Positions 8,339-17,658 of a stretch of 47,304 nucleotides of DNA are shown here, in pieces. The stretch comes from an uncultured Marinoscillum sp. (GTDB taxonomy: Bacteria > Bacteroidota > Bacteroidia > Cytophagales > Cyclobacteriaceae). The notes under the pieces are model-generated. The model searched no databases, was not told where the DNA came from, and saw only the letters and a program-made list of their open reading frames with translations. A program made the position numbers and the translations under genes. The stretch is from contig CACLDR010000011.1 of NCBI GenBank assembly GCA_902605755.1, positions 1 to 47,304 of the forward strand, given 5' to 3'. The number at the start of each line of letters is the position of its first letter. Position 1 is the stretch's first letter.

Positions 8339-9463
8339 TTATAGCGTAATGCATGCAGCTTTGTAAGCTCTCTCATACATGGGCATGATCTCAGACAATT
8401 CGAATGATAATGCCTTATTGTAAGCTGCTGCTTTGAATTTCGGCAGATAATCTTCATTCAATACATGTAGTGTTTTTTCTGTCATATCCTCGATATCTCC
8501 TACATTACAAGTATACCCTGTAATCCCATTTTGATTTAATTCGAGCAGTCCGCCAACATTTGTACTGATAAGAGGTACTTGACAGGCCATTGCTTCAAGG
8601 GCTGCTAAACCAAAACTCTCTTTCTCAGAGGTCATAATAAACAGATCGCATACCGATAGAATTTCTTCGACATTAGACATTTTACCGAGAAACCGTATGT
8701 CTTGAATACTACAGGTCTCACGAGTCATTTTTTCCATTTCAGATCTCTCAGGACCATCACCCACTAGTAGCAACTTGACCGGCATCTTTTCGCAAACCTT
8801 ACAAAATACACTAATTACATCTTGCACCCGTTTAACCTTCCTAAAATTAGAAATATGTACCATGAGCCTTTCACCATTGGGACATATAGCCTTTTTAAAA
8901 TGATCTTTATGCTGCTTTTTAAACTTTTTAATATCGACAAAATTTGGAATCACCTTTATTTTTTTTTTGACATTAAAGAGTGAATAAGTATCACTTCTTA
9001 ACGAATTTGAAACTGCCGTAACAACATCTGATTGATTGATGGCATAAGTTATCACCGAGGCATAAGTGGCCTCTTTACCCACCAAGGTAATATCTGTACC
9101 ATGTAACGTGGTTACAATTGGAATGAAAATTCCCTTGGTTGCCAATATCTGTTTTGCCATGAGACCTGCAGATGCATGAGGAATGGCATAATGGACATGT
9201 AATAGGTCTAATTTTTCATATTCAACAACATCCACCATTCTTGCAGCCAAAGCAATCTCATAAGGAGGGTGTTCAAACAAAGGATAATCTTTAATAGATA
9301 CCTCATGGTAAAAAAGATTCTCACTCAAAAAGTCTAACCTGGTAGGCTGGGAATAGGTGATAAAGTGAATCTTGTGTCCTTTTTTGGCAAGGCCCATCCC
9401 TAACTCCGTAGCCATTACGCCACTGCCTCCAAAAGTAGGGTAACAAACAATTCCAATTTTCAT
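8339..9463 (-). CDS. bshA: N-acetyl-alpha-D-glucosaminyl L-malate synthase (bacillithiol biosynthesis)
   Basis: GT4 glycosyltransferase: MKIGIVCYPTFGGSGVMATELGMGLAKKGHKIHFITYSQPTRL..., LLHVHYAIPHA, HGTDITLVG, SEKESFGLAALEAMACQVPLISTNVGGL. Confidence 0.93.
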   Translation of the reverse strand: MKIGIVCYPTFGGSGVMATELGMGLAKKGHKIHFITYSQPTRLDFLSENLFYHEVSIKDYPLFEHPPYEIALAARMVDVVEYEKLDLLHVHYAIPHASAGLMAKQILATKGIFIPIVTTLHGTDITLVGKEATYASVITYAINQSDVVTAVSNSLRSDTYSLFNVKKKIKVIPNFVDIKKFKKQHKDHFKKAICPNGERLMVHISNFRKVKRVQDVISVFCKVCEKMPVKLLLVGDGPERSEMEKMTRETCSIQDIRFLGKMSNVEEILSVCDLFIMTSEKESFGLAALEAMACQVPLISTNVGGLLELNQNGITGYTCNVGDIEDMTEKTLHVLNEDYLPKFKAAAYNKALSFELSEIMPMYERAYKAACITL

Positions 9464-9847
9464 TTTTTTAAATTAAGTTAAAAATGTTCACTTTAGAGTT
9501 TTTCATTCTATCTTCATTTCCTGTGGCGAAAGTAAAGATTTAATTAAATAAGCAAAATTTTTAGTGATATTTTTGAAAATCAAGGATAAGTCCAAAGCGT
9601 TATTTAGAGGTTAAAATTAATAAACTCAAAAATTTATATTATGTCTAATTATTTCATCCTTATATTTCATTTTTAAAGTAAATTAAAGTTTTGGAAACAG
9701 CCTTCATGATATTTCAATAAATTTGTAAAAATGAAGGCAATAATCATTTTTTTCTATTTATTCACAGAAAATATATTGCTCCGAAAGATCATTTCATACC
9801 TTGCATAAAGCAGGCTTTTACAAAAATGTTATAAATAATTAGATAAA

Positions 9848-10189
9848 ATGAAGTTACCATCTTTTATAAAATTACCCGGACATAAAAAATTTACCATCAC
9901 TCCGCGCTATTATGATCCGATCAAAGAGGAAATAATTGAGCGTACAGAGGCGATTAAAAGAAAGATGTCAAGAGAGGAGAATTTTAGGATGAGTGACCAT
10001 AAAATTACCTTCGAGAGGCGATCCAGTCAGAGGGCTAATACTTTGGGATTACAAATAGTGATCGCAATTGGTTTAAGCTTGGGTATAATGGGTTGGCTTT
10101 ATTTTGGAAATTACATTTTAAATCTACTTTGGCTTATTATTCCCACATATATAATTTTTAAGTTCAAAAATAAGGGAACTGGACACTAA
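9848..10189 (+). CDS. Small membrane protein upstream of mutL
   Basis: 113 aa; two hydrophobic stretches at the C-terminus; stop overlaps the mutL start (TAATG). Confidence 0.7.
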   Translation: MKLPSFIKLPGHKKFTITPRYYDPIKEEIIERTEAIKRKMSREENFRMSDHKITFERRSSQRANTLGLQIVIAIGLSLGIMGWLYFGNYILNLLWLIIPTYIIFKFKNKGTGH

Positions 10190-12012
10190 TGCAAGGTATA
10201 ATTAATGTACTACCGGACCACATTGCCAATCAAATCGCCGCTGGTGAAGTTGTTCAAAGACCGGCCTCAGCCTTAAAGGAACTCCTAGAAAATAGTATTG
10301 ATGCTGGAGCTAAAGAAATTCAAGTATACATAAAAGAGGCCGGTAAAACTCTCATTCAAGTGGTAGATGATGGCAGAGCTATGTCTGAAAAAGACGCTAT
10401 CATGTGCTTCGAAAGACATGCAACTTCAAAAATAAAAGATGCTAAAGATCTATTTAAACTAAAATCAATGGGTTTTCGAGGGGAAGCCCTTGCGTCCATT
10501 GCCGCGGTTGCGCAGATAGAGTTAAAAACAAAGCCTATTGAACTTGAACTGGGGGTTCTAATCAATGTTGAAGCTAGTGATGTTCGTAAGAAAGAGCCCA
10601 TAACCATGCAAAATGGAACCAGCTTGTCCGTTAAAAATCTTTTTTTTAATATTCCTGCTCGACGAAATTTTTTAAAAAGTAATTCTGTTGAGTTTCGACA
10701 TATTCACGAGGAATTTCAAAGAATATCCATTGGTCATGCAGATATTAAATTTTCATTATACCACAATGATGAAGAAGTTTACAACTTAGTTGATGATAAA
10801 CTAAGTAAACGCATCGTACAAATTTTTGGGAAAAACTATCAACAGCAACTTATCCCATGCAAAGAAGAAACACCATTAGTCAAAGTAAAAGGCTATATTG
10901 GTAAACCTACTTTTGCCAAAAAAACCCGAGGTGAGCAATTTTTTTTTGTAAATAATCGGTTCATAAAAAATCATTATCATCATCATGCCGTATTAAAAGC
11001 ATTCGAGGGACTATTAAAACCGGAATCACATCCTTTTTATGTGCTATTCATCGAGATTGATCCTAAAGAGGTAGATGTAAATGTGCATCCAACCAAAACA
11101 GAGGTTAAATTCACCGATGATCGCCTTCTCTATGGTGTTATCTTGGCTGCCGTGCGCCAAGCCTTGGCAACCTCAAATATCACTCCCTCAATAGACTTCG
11201 AAACTGATATTAATTTTAATTTATTTTCCCCAAAAAAAAATGATTATCGCCTATCTGAATCAGATAAAAAATATTCGGAGTTCAAAAATATTCCAAGCTC
11301 TAATAGTTCACCAAAAAACTGGGAATTATTATACAAAAATGCACATAATGAAGAGCTGAAAAGCAGAGAACAAGCTATAAATGAAATTCAGCAGCAAGAT
11401 CAAATTATTCTGAACAGTGATGCTCATTCTGACCTTCAAAAAAGTTATCCCAATCTTAAAACCCTTTGTATCCATAACCGCTTTCTATTACGTCAAGTAA
11501 AAAGTGGCATGGTGCTAATTGATCAGAGCGCAGCACATGAGAGGATTCTGTATGAACGATATCTCGAATATTTTTTCCAAAATCGAGGTGTTTCACAATC
11601 TTGCTTATTCCCCAGTCAACTTTCTCTCAATCCTGCAGATTTCGATTTAGTCCTTTCAATGAAAAATGAAATTCAAATGCTTGGTTTTGAATTTGATCCT
11701 TTTGGTAAAAACTGTATTGTTATCAATGGCGTACCTCCTGAAATTGGTAATCTATCTGAAAAAGATCTTTTTGAAGATCTAATAGAGCAATTTAAGATGA
11801 ATCAATCAGAAATCACTTTAAATAAACCCGAAAACCTAACACGCTCTTTAGCGAAGCGCACCGCTATAAAAATCACTGAAAAATTAAGTGAGGACGAAAT
11901 CTCTAAAATCTTTGACTTATTATTTGCTTGCAAACAACCCAATTATACACCAGATGGTCAACCAACTTTTGTAGTTTTGACCATAGATAAAATAATTTCA
12001 CTTTTCAATTAA
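10189..12012 (+). CDS. mutL: DNA mismatch repair endonuclease MutL
   Basis: IINVLPDHIANQIAAGEVVQRPASALKELLENSIDAGA..., GFRGEALASIAAVA, C-terminal dimerisation domain with DQSAAHERILYER and ACKQPNYTPDGQPT. Confidence 0.97.
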   Translation: MQGIINVLPDHIANQIAAGEVVQRPASALKELLENSIDAGAKEIQVYIKEAGKTLIQVVDDGRAMSEKDAIMCFERHATSKIKDAKDLFKLKSMGFRGEALASIAAVAQIELKTKPIELELGVLINVEASDVRKKEPITMQNGTSLSVKNLFFNIPARRNFLKSNSVEFRHIHEEFQRISIGHADIKFSLYHNDEEVYNLVDDKLSKRIVQIFGKNYQQQLIPCKEETPLVKVKGYIGKPTFAKKTRGEQFFFVNNRFIKNHYHHHAVLKAFEGLLKPESHPFYVLFIEIDPKEVDVNVHPTKTEVKFTDDRLLYGVILAAVRQALATSNITPSIDFETDINFNLFSPKKNDYRLSESDKKYSEFKNIPSSNSSPKNWELLYKNAHNEELKSREQAINEIQQQDQIILNSDAHSDLQKSYPNLKTLCIHNRFLLRQVKSGMVLIDQSAAHERILYERYLEYFFQNRGVSQSCLFPSQLSLNPADFDLVLSMKNEIQMLGFEFDPFGKNCIVINGVPPEIGNLSEKDLFEDLIEQFKMNQSEITLNKPENLTRSLAKRTAIKITEKLSEDEISKIFDLLFACKQPNYTPDGQPTFVVLTIDKIISLFN

Positions 12013-12017
12013 TACAC

Positions 12018-12818
12018 ATGTTTGGAAGATTAACCCCCACAGTCAAGTACATTTTAATCATCAATACGGGCATCTTTGTTTTGCAATCATTTTTAAACCT
12101 TCCATTATCCTATTGGTTAGGATTACGTGTGATTTTCTCTGACCAATTTGCTTTGCATCAATTCATTACCTACATGTGGATTCATGCCAACTTCAGCCAT
12201 CTATTGGGAAATATGTTTGCTGTTTTTGTTTTTGGACCACTCCTTGAGCAAACATTTGGACAAAAAAAATTCCTCATTTTCTATTTACTCTGTGGTATTG
12301 GAGCGGGTGTACTCTTTGGTGCTGCCAATTTTGTTGAACAATATCAATTAAAAGCAGATACGGAAAATTATCTAGCTGATCCAAATCCCGATGCCTTTAG
12401 CCTTTATATTGCCGAACACAAGACTCGTCAATTCAATCTACAAAATTTGGCTAAGCTCTCAGACCAATATTATGAAAATTCACAAAATATTTATTACAGG
12501 AATCAAACTAAGAGCGCAGTATCGCAAATATTTGATTTTAAAACGAATATACCAATGGTAGGTGCCTCTGGAGCAATTTATGGAATATTAATGGCCTTTG
12601 CAATGCTATTTCCTAACTTGGAACTCATACTTTTATTTCCACCCATACCTATTCGAGCGAAATATTTAGTTTTTATTTATGGGGCCATAGAACTTTACTC
12701 AGAGTTAAATCGTTCTGAAAGCGATAATGTTGCGCATTTAGCACATTTAAGCGGTATGCTGATCGCCTTTGTCCTCATTCGGATTTGGACTAATAACAAA
12801 ACCATTAAACCTTATTGA
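12018..12818 (+). CDS. Rhomboid family intramembrane serine protease
   Basis: HANFSHLLGNM, GASGAIYGIL catalytic Ser motif, NVAHLAHLSGM catalytic His. Confidence 0.92.
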   Translation: MFGRLTPTVKYILIINTGIFVLQSFLNLPLSYWLGLRVIFSDQFALHQFITYMWIHANFSHLLGNMFAVFVFGPLLEQTFGQKKFLIFYLLCGIGAGVLFGAANFVEQYQLKADTENYLADPNPDAFSLYIAEHKTRQFNLQNLAKLSDQYYENSQNIYYRNQTKSAVSQIFDFKTNIPMVGASGAIYGILMAFAMLFPNLELILLFPPIPIRAKYLVFIYGAIELYSELNRSESDNVAHLAHLSGMLIAFVLIRIWTNNKTIKPY

Positions 12819-12820
12819 TT

Positions 12821-13747
12821 ATGTATACAAATGAAAATCTATTTGATGAATTCAAAAATGCTTGGAACAAGCCAAATAATGCCATTGCACAAATAATAAT
12901 TATCAATACTGGTGTTTTCTTGGTAATGCTGATTTTGAGCATATTCCTGAAACTAAGTGGTGAAGCTGAAATCTACAGATCTATTGAGGAATTATTGATG
13001 CTCCCCTCTGACCTCAGTTTATTTTTATCTCAGCCATGGTCTATCATAACTTATTTCTTTTTACACGCTGACTTATTTCATATTTTATTCAATATGTTAG
13101 TAATCTATTGGTTTGGAAAACTCATTGTTGAATATTTAGGCAGCGACAAAGTGATTTCCCTATATGTTCTCGGCGGAATCGCTGGTGGACTGCTTTATTT
13201 GATTATTTATAATACTCTCCCATTTTATGAAAGTGATCACATTTCCAGAATGCTCGGTGCTTCAGCTGGAGTGTACGCTGTTATTACAGCCGCGGCTACC
13301 TTATTACCTAATTATACTTTCCATTTGCTTTTGATTGGACCGGTAAAAATTAAATATATTACTCTGTTTTATATAGTTTTATCTTTTTCCCAAACTGTAG
13401 GTGCTAATGCAGGTGGCGAATGGGCACATTTGGCCGGCGCTGCTATGGGCTACGTCTACATTAAACAAATACAAAAAGGCCAAGACCTCGGACGATGGGT
13501 CCCTCAAATTATTAGCTTTTTTAAGAGTTTTTCTAAAAAATCCTCGAAAATTAAAATTACCCACAGAAGTAGACCTAAAAAAAAGACCAAAGCAGATACT
13601 AAAACAAATCACCCAACATGGCCTATAAACAACCCTAATCCAGAGCAAAATGAGATAGATGCTATTCTTGATAAAATTTCACAAAAAGGCTATGAGAGCT
13701 TGACTAAGGAGGAAAAAGAAAAGCTTTTTAATGCCAGCAAAAAATAA
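12821..13747 (+). CDS. Rhomboid family intramembrane serine protease
   Basis: HADLFHILFNMLVIYWFG, LGASAGVYAVI, GEWAHLAGAAMG; ORF track start at 12815 is TTG, ATG at 12821 preferred. Confidence 0.9.
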   Translation: MYTNENLFDEFKNAWNKPNNAIAQIIIINTGVFLVMLILSIFLKLSGEAEIYRSIEELLMLPSDLSLFLSQPWSIITYFFLHADLFHILFNMLVIYWFGKLIVEYLGSDKVISLYVLGGIAGGLLYLIIYNTLPFYESDHISRMLGASAGVYAVITAAATLLPNYTFHLLLIGPVKIKYITLFYIVLSFSQTVGANAGGEWAHLAGAAMGYVYIKQIQKGQDLGRWVPQIISFFKSFSKKSSKIKITHRSRPKKKTKADTKTNHPTWPINNPNPEQNEIDAILDKISQKGYESLTKEEKEKLFNASKK

Positions 13748-13749
13748 AA

Positions 13750-14784
13750 TTAATTTTTGTTGGCTAGCTGCCCACAGGCCGCATCAATATCCTTTCCCCG
13801 ACTCCTTCTCAAATTTACGACAAGTTTCTTTGACTTCAAAAAATTTGCAAATTGATCCAATTTATATTTGGTCGTATTTTGATACTGAGCTTCAGTGATT
13901 TGATTGTATTCAATAATGTTAATTTTGGAAGGAATAGATTTAGCAAAATGCCATAAATCCTTAGCATCCTTGAGACTATCATTGAAATTATGGAAAACTA
14001 TATATTCAAAAGTAATCCGATTTCCTGTTTGTTGATAAAAATAAAGCAAAGACTCCTTCAATACCTCCAATGTATTGCTTTCATTGATAGGCATAATTTG
14101 ATTTCGCTTCAAATCATTCGCCGCATGCAAAGACAAGGCCAAGTTAAATTTGACTCGATCATCAGCAAGCTTAGTAATCATCTTTGCAATACCTGCCGTA
14201 GAAATCGTGATCCGCTTTGGAGACATGTTAAGCCCATCTAATGCAGTGATCCTCTCAATACCTTTTAAAATATTGTTATAGTTAAGTAAAGGTTCACCCA
14301 TCCCCATAAAAACAATATTGCTAAGCGGCAAATCAAAATGCTTTCGGGCTTGTTTGTCTATTTCAACTACTTGATCATAAATTTCCGCTGAATCTAAATT
14401 TCGCTTACGATCCATGTAGCCAGTAGCACAAAATTTACAACTGAGTGAACATCCTACTTGAGAAGAAATACAGGCGGTCATGCGATCCTCTGCAGGTATC
14501 AAAACCCCTTCCACCAAGCTTTTATCATAAAGAGCAAAGGCAAATTTTATGGTTCCATCATTCGACATTTGATCTGCTTGAACAGTGATAGGCAAAATAT
14601 CAAAATCTTCAGCCAACTGTGCTCGAATTGATAAGGGAAGATTGGACATTTCGGCAAAAGTATGTGATGACTTAACCCATAACCATTCCCAAATTTGTTT
14701 CGCACGAAACCGCGGTAATCTTTTTTTCAATACATAATCCCTCAATTCGTTCAGTCCTAATTTTCGAATATCCTTTTTCATCAT
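13750..14784 (-). CDS. rlmN: 23S rRNA/tRNA (adenine-C2)-methyltransferase
   Basis: Radical SAM motif CSLSCKFCATG, SNIVFMGMGEPLLNYNN, SRGKDIDAACGQL; start placed at MMKKDIRKLGLNELRDYV rather than the longer ORF start. Confidence 0.95.
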   Translation of the reverse strand: MMKKDIRKLGLNELRDYVLKKRLPRFRAKQIWEWLWVKSSHTFAEMSNLPLSIRAQLAEDFDILPITVQADQMSNDGTIKFAFALYDKSLVEGVLIPAEDRMTACISSQVGCSLSCKFCATGYMDRKRNLDSAEIYDQVVEIDKQARKHFDLPLSNIVFMGMGEPLLNYNNILKGIERITALDGLNMSPKRITISTAGIAKMITKLADDRVKFNLALSLHAANDLKRNQIMPINESNTLEVLKESLLYFYQQTGNRITFEYIVFHNFNDSLKDAKDLWHFAKSIPSKINIIEYNQITEAQYQNTTKYKLDQFANFLKSKKLVVNLRRSRGKDIDAACGQLANKN

Positions 14785-15498
14785 GGCGAAGATAGAGGAA
14801 TATATCATTATTCCACTTATCAGGTATATATCTCGTGAATAGATTCCCCGGATCATGAAAAGATCATTAACACTACCTAAAATTGAATAATGATGTCAGA
14901 AACAAATAATTCGCATAAAATATATAAATCTGGATGATTTTTTGTTTTAATAGAGTACTGCCCTCTAACCGGGTATTCTTATTTCTTGAAGATGATTAGT
15001 GTTATAATATTTTTACTTTCTCAGCACTTTATAAAAATAATTTAATTTATGAAGCTTATTACACCTAAGGTAAATCATTAGGTTACTGTTACATCATAGA
15101 ATAACCAATGTCAAATTTATCAAGATTTAATATTCCATTATTACATTGTCTCATTGCATTCTCCAAAGAAGTGAGGAAAACAAAATGGAAATAAAAACGT
15201 TAAAATGATCTTTCATAAAAAAATGATTACAATTCTAAAATTAATTTCAGTTCCAAAGAATACTAAAATATCAATTAATACAATAGAAAATTTTTTAAGT
15301 GGAATTGATCCCTTAAGTGTTTACTCCAAATAACAGTAATATCGCTTTTCAAAGTCATTTTATTATTATTAAACCCGCTGATTTTATCATTTTGATTGGC
15401 CTCAATGTTTTTTCTCAAAAATGTAAACGTCCTTTAATGCAGGTAACTCAATCACAAATTAATTTTTTATTGCTCTAGTTTTCGATAGATTAGCTGGC

Positions 15499-15993
15499 AT
15501 GAATTCAATCATAAATGGAATCCAATCTTTAAGTCGCTTCCTTGGAAGAACAATCTCGTGGAGCTCAATCATTTTGATATTTATAATAGTCTCGGATGTA
15601 TTTTTTCGTTATGCTTTTAGTTTAACCTCTGCAGCAACTTATGAGATAGAGTGGCATCTATTTGGCCTCATGTTTCTTTTGGGTGCTGCTTGGACCTTCG
15701 ATCAAGATAAACATGTCCGAGTAGATCTTTTTTATCAAAACTTTAGTCCAAAAATGAAAGCCTCAATAAATCTAATTGGCACATTAATTTTCTTAATCCC
15801 CTTTTGTTGGGTAACATTGATTACAAGCATAGATTTTGTCCAAAGTTCATTTTTACACAATGAAACAAGTCCAGATCCTGGTGGATTGCCCGCTCGATAT
15901 CTAATAAAATTGGCAATCCCCGTAGGTTTTGGCCTTTTGATACTTCAAGGTATCGTAGTCATTATCAATTCAATTAAAACACTGTTTAAATAA
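15499..15993 (+). CDS. TRAP transporter small permease (DctQ family)
   Basis: Four-TM small protein, FRYAFSLTSAATYEIEWHLFGLMFLLGAAWTFDQDKHVRVDLFY; ends at the start of a DctM gene. Confidence 0.9.
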   Translation: MNSIINGIQSLSRFLGRTISWSSIILIFIIVSDVFFRYAFSLTSAATYEIEWHLFGLMFLLGAAWTFDQDKHVRVDLFYQNFSPKMKASINLIGTLIFLIPFCWVTLITSIDFVQSSFLHNETSPDPGGLPARYLIKLAIPVGFGLLILQGIVVIINSIKTLFK

Positions 15994-17297
15994 TGTACGA
16001 ATTCCTTCCTATTATTTTTTTTATTATCACTTTTTTATTAATACTTACAGGCTATCCTGTCGCCTTCACTTTAGGAGGCATCGCCACAATTATTGGGGTT
16101 TGGGTATTTGACATTGATTTTTTCTATCTTCTTTCTCTTAGAATTTTTGGTACTATGCAAAATTTTGTCCTTTTAGGGGTTCCCCTCTTTATTTTCATGG
16201 GTATGATGTTAGAAAAATCAGGCATTGCTGAAAAGCTCTTGGAGACTATGGCCTTGTTATTTGGTGAATTTAAAGGGGGACTTGCACTGTCTGTGATTGT
16301 AGTAGGGGCTCTGCTTGCTGCATCTACAGGTATTGTTGGAGCAACGGTAGTCACTATGGGATTAATCAGCCTTCCCACCATGCTTAAACGTGGCTATAAA
16401 CCAACCCTTGCGATGGGAACAATCGCAGCTTCGGGTACCTTGGGACAGATCATTCCTCCTTCCGTAGTTTTGATATTATTGGCTAGTGTATTGAATGTTT
16501 CTGTTGGGGCTTTATTTCTTGCTGCAATCGTACCTGGTTTCTCCCTCATTGGTATGTATATGATTTATGTAATTATCTTTGCACATCTCTATCCAAAGCA
16601 GGCACCGGCAATGCCTTCTAAAGAAATTACTTATTTCCGAAGTAAGGGATTTTCTAAAGAAATCATTCAATCTTTTTTATTGCCCTTACTCTTGGTTGTA
16701 CTGGTGTTAGGAACCATTATTGGAGGAATCGCTTCTCCAACAGAGGCAGCGGGAGTTGGAGCAATGGGTGTGTTAATACTAACAGCCTATAAAGGAAAAC
16801 TTAATAAGAAAATTCTCACTTCAGTGACTAAAGAAACACTCGTACTCACTTCAATGGTTTTCATGATTCTCATTGGGGCCACGGCCTTTTCTCTAGTCTT
16901 TAGAGGGCTTCAAGGAGACAAGCTTTTTTTAGAGATAATCTCTAAATCTCATTTGAGCCCAAATGGTTTTTTAATTTTAGTCATGATAATGGTTTTTATC
17001 GCAGGGTTTTTTATCGACTTTATCGAAATCATATTCATTGTTGTTCCGATCGTTACTCCTGTATTTATCAGTATGGATATAGATTTAGTATGGATAGGCA
17101 TATTACTCGCCATTAACCTCCAAACATCTTTTTTAACACCCCCTTTCGGATTTGCACTCTTCTACCTGAGGGGCGTCACTCCTTCAGAGATTAAAACCAA
17201 ACAGCTCTATATTGGGATTCTTCCTTTCGTAATAATTCAAATCATATTTTTAGGCCTATTGATTCTTTTTCCACAATTATTGAAGGTTTTTCAATGA
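15993..17297 (+). CDS. TRAP transporter large permease (DctM family)
   Basis: GVPLFIFMGMMLEKSGIAEKLLE, GTLGQIIPPSVVLILLASVLNVSVGALFLAAIVPG, ASPTEAAGVGAMGVL. Confidence 0.95.
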   Translation: MYEFLPIIFFIITFLLILTGYPVAFTLGGIATIIGVWVFDIDFFYLLSLRIFGTMQNFVLLGVPLFIFMGMMLEKSGIAEKLLETMALLFGEFKGGLALSVIVVGALLAASTGIVGATVVTMGLISLPTMLKRGYKPTLAMGTIAASGTLGQIIPPSVVLILLASVLNVSVGALFLAAIVPGFSLIGMYMIYVIIFAHLYPKQAPAMPSKEITYFRSKGFSKEIIQSFLLPLLLVVLVLGTIIGGIASPTEAAGVGAMGVLILTAYKGKLNKKILTSVTKETLVLTSMVFMILIGATAFSLVFRGLQGDKLFLEIISKSHLSPNGFLILVMIMVFIAGFFIDFIEIIFIVVPIVTPVFISMDIDLVWIGILLAINLQTSFLTPPFGFALFYLRGVTPSEIKTKQLYIGILPFVIIQIIFLGLLILFPQLLKVFQ

Positions 17298-17497
17298 GAG
17301 TTCAATATAGCCTAATATGAGATTATTTAACGTCAACTTCAATAAAACTATATCCTCCCTTGGATACAAATTTATATGTTATCAATTTCGTGCACCAATA
17401 ATTGCGAACCTTTCAGACAGAACTGCTTGGTATTAATAATCTGGCATATTACACAGCATATATCACTCTTGAATAATATCCGTCTTTTTAATTTTTG

Positions 17498-17572
17498 TCG
17501 GGATGACTGGATTCGAACCAGCGGCCCCCACTACCCTAAAGTGGTGCGCTAACCGGACTGCGCCACATCCCG
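17498..17572 (-). tRNA. tRNA-Pro, anticodon AGG
   Basis: 75-nt cloverleaf by eye: CGGGATG TG GCGC AGTCCGGTTA GCGC A CCACT TTAGGGT AGTGG GGGCC GCTGG TTCGAAT CCAGT CATCCCG A; C1-G72 and A73 fit tRNA-Pro; anticodon at 17535-17537; CCA not encoded. Confidence 0.9.
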
Positions 17573-17658
17573 AAAATTAACTCAAATCCAAAGCTGCAAA
17601 CTTATTTCAATAACGGGACTATAAAAAGAACATAAGTTGAAAATCTAATGATTTATCC

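Noticed and set aside
9728-9747. 19-nt exact match aaaatgaaggcaataatca between the bshA-mutL intergenic region and lgt (~20187-20205)
   Set aside because: Short, AT-rich, one copy lies within conserved coding sequence; no flanking similarity, so treated as coincidence.
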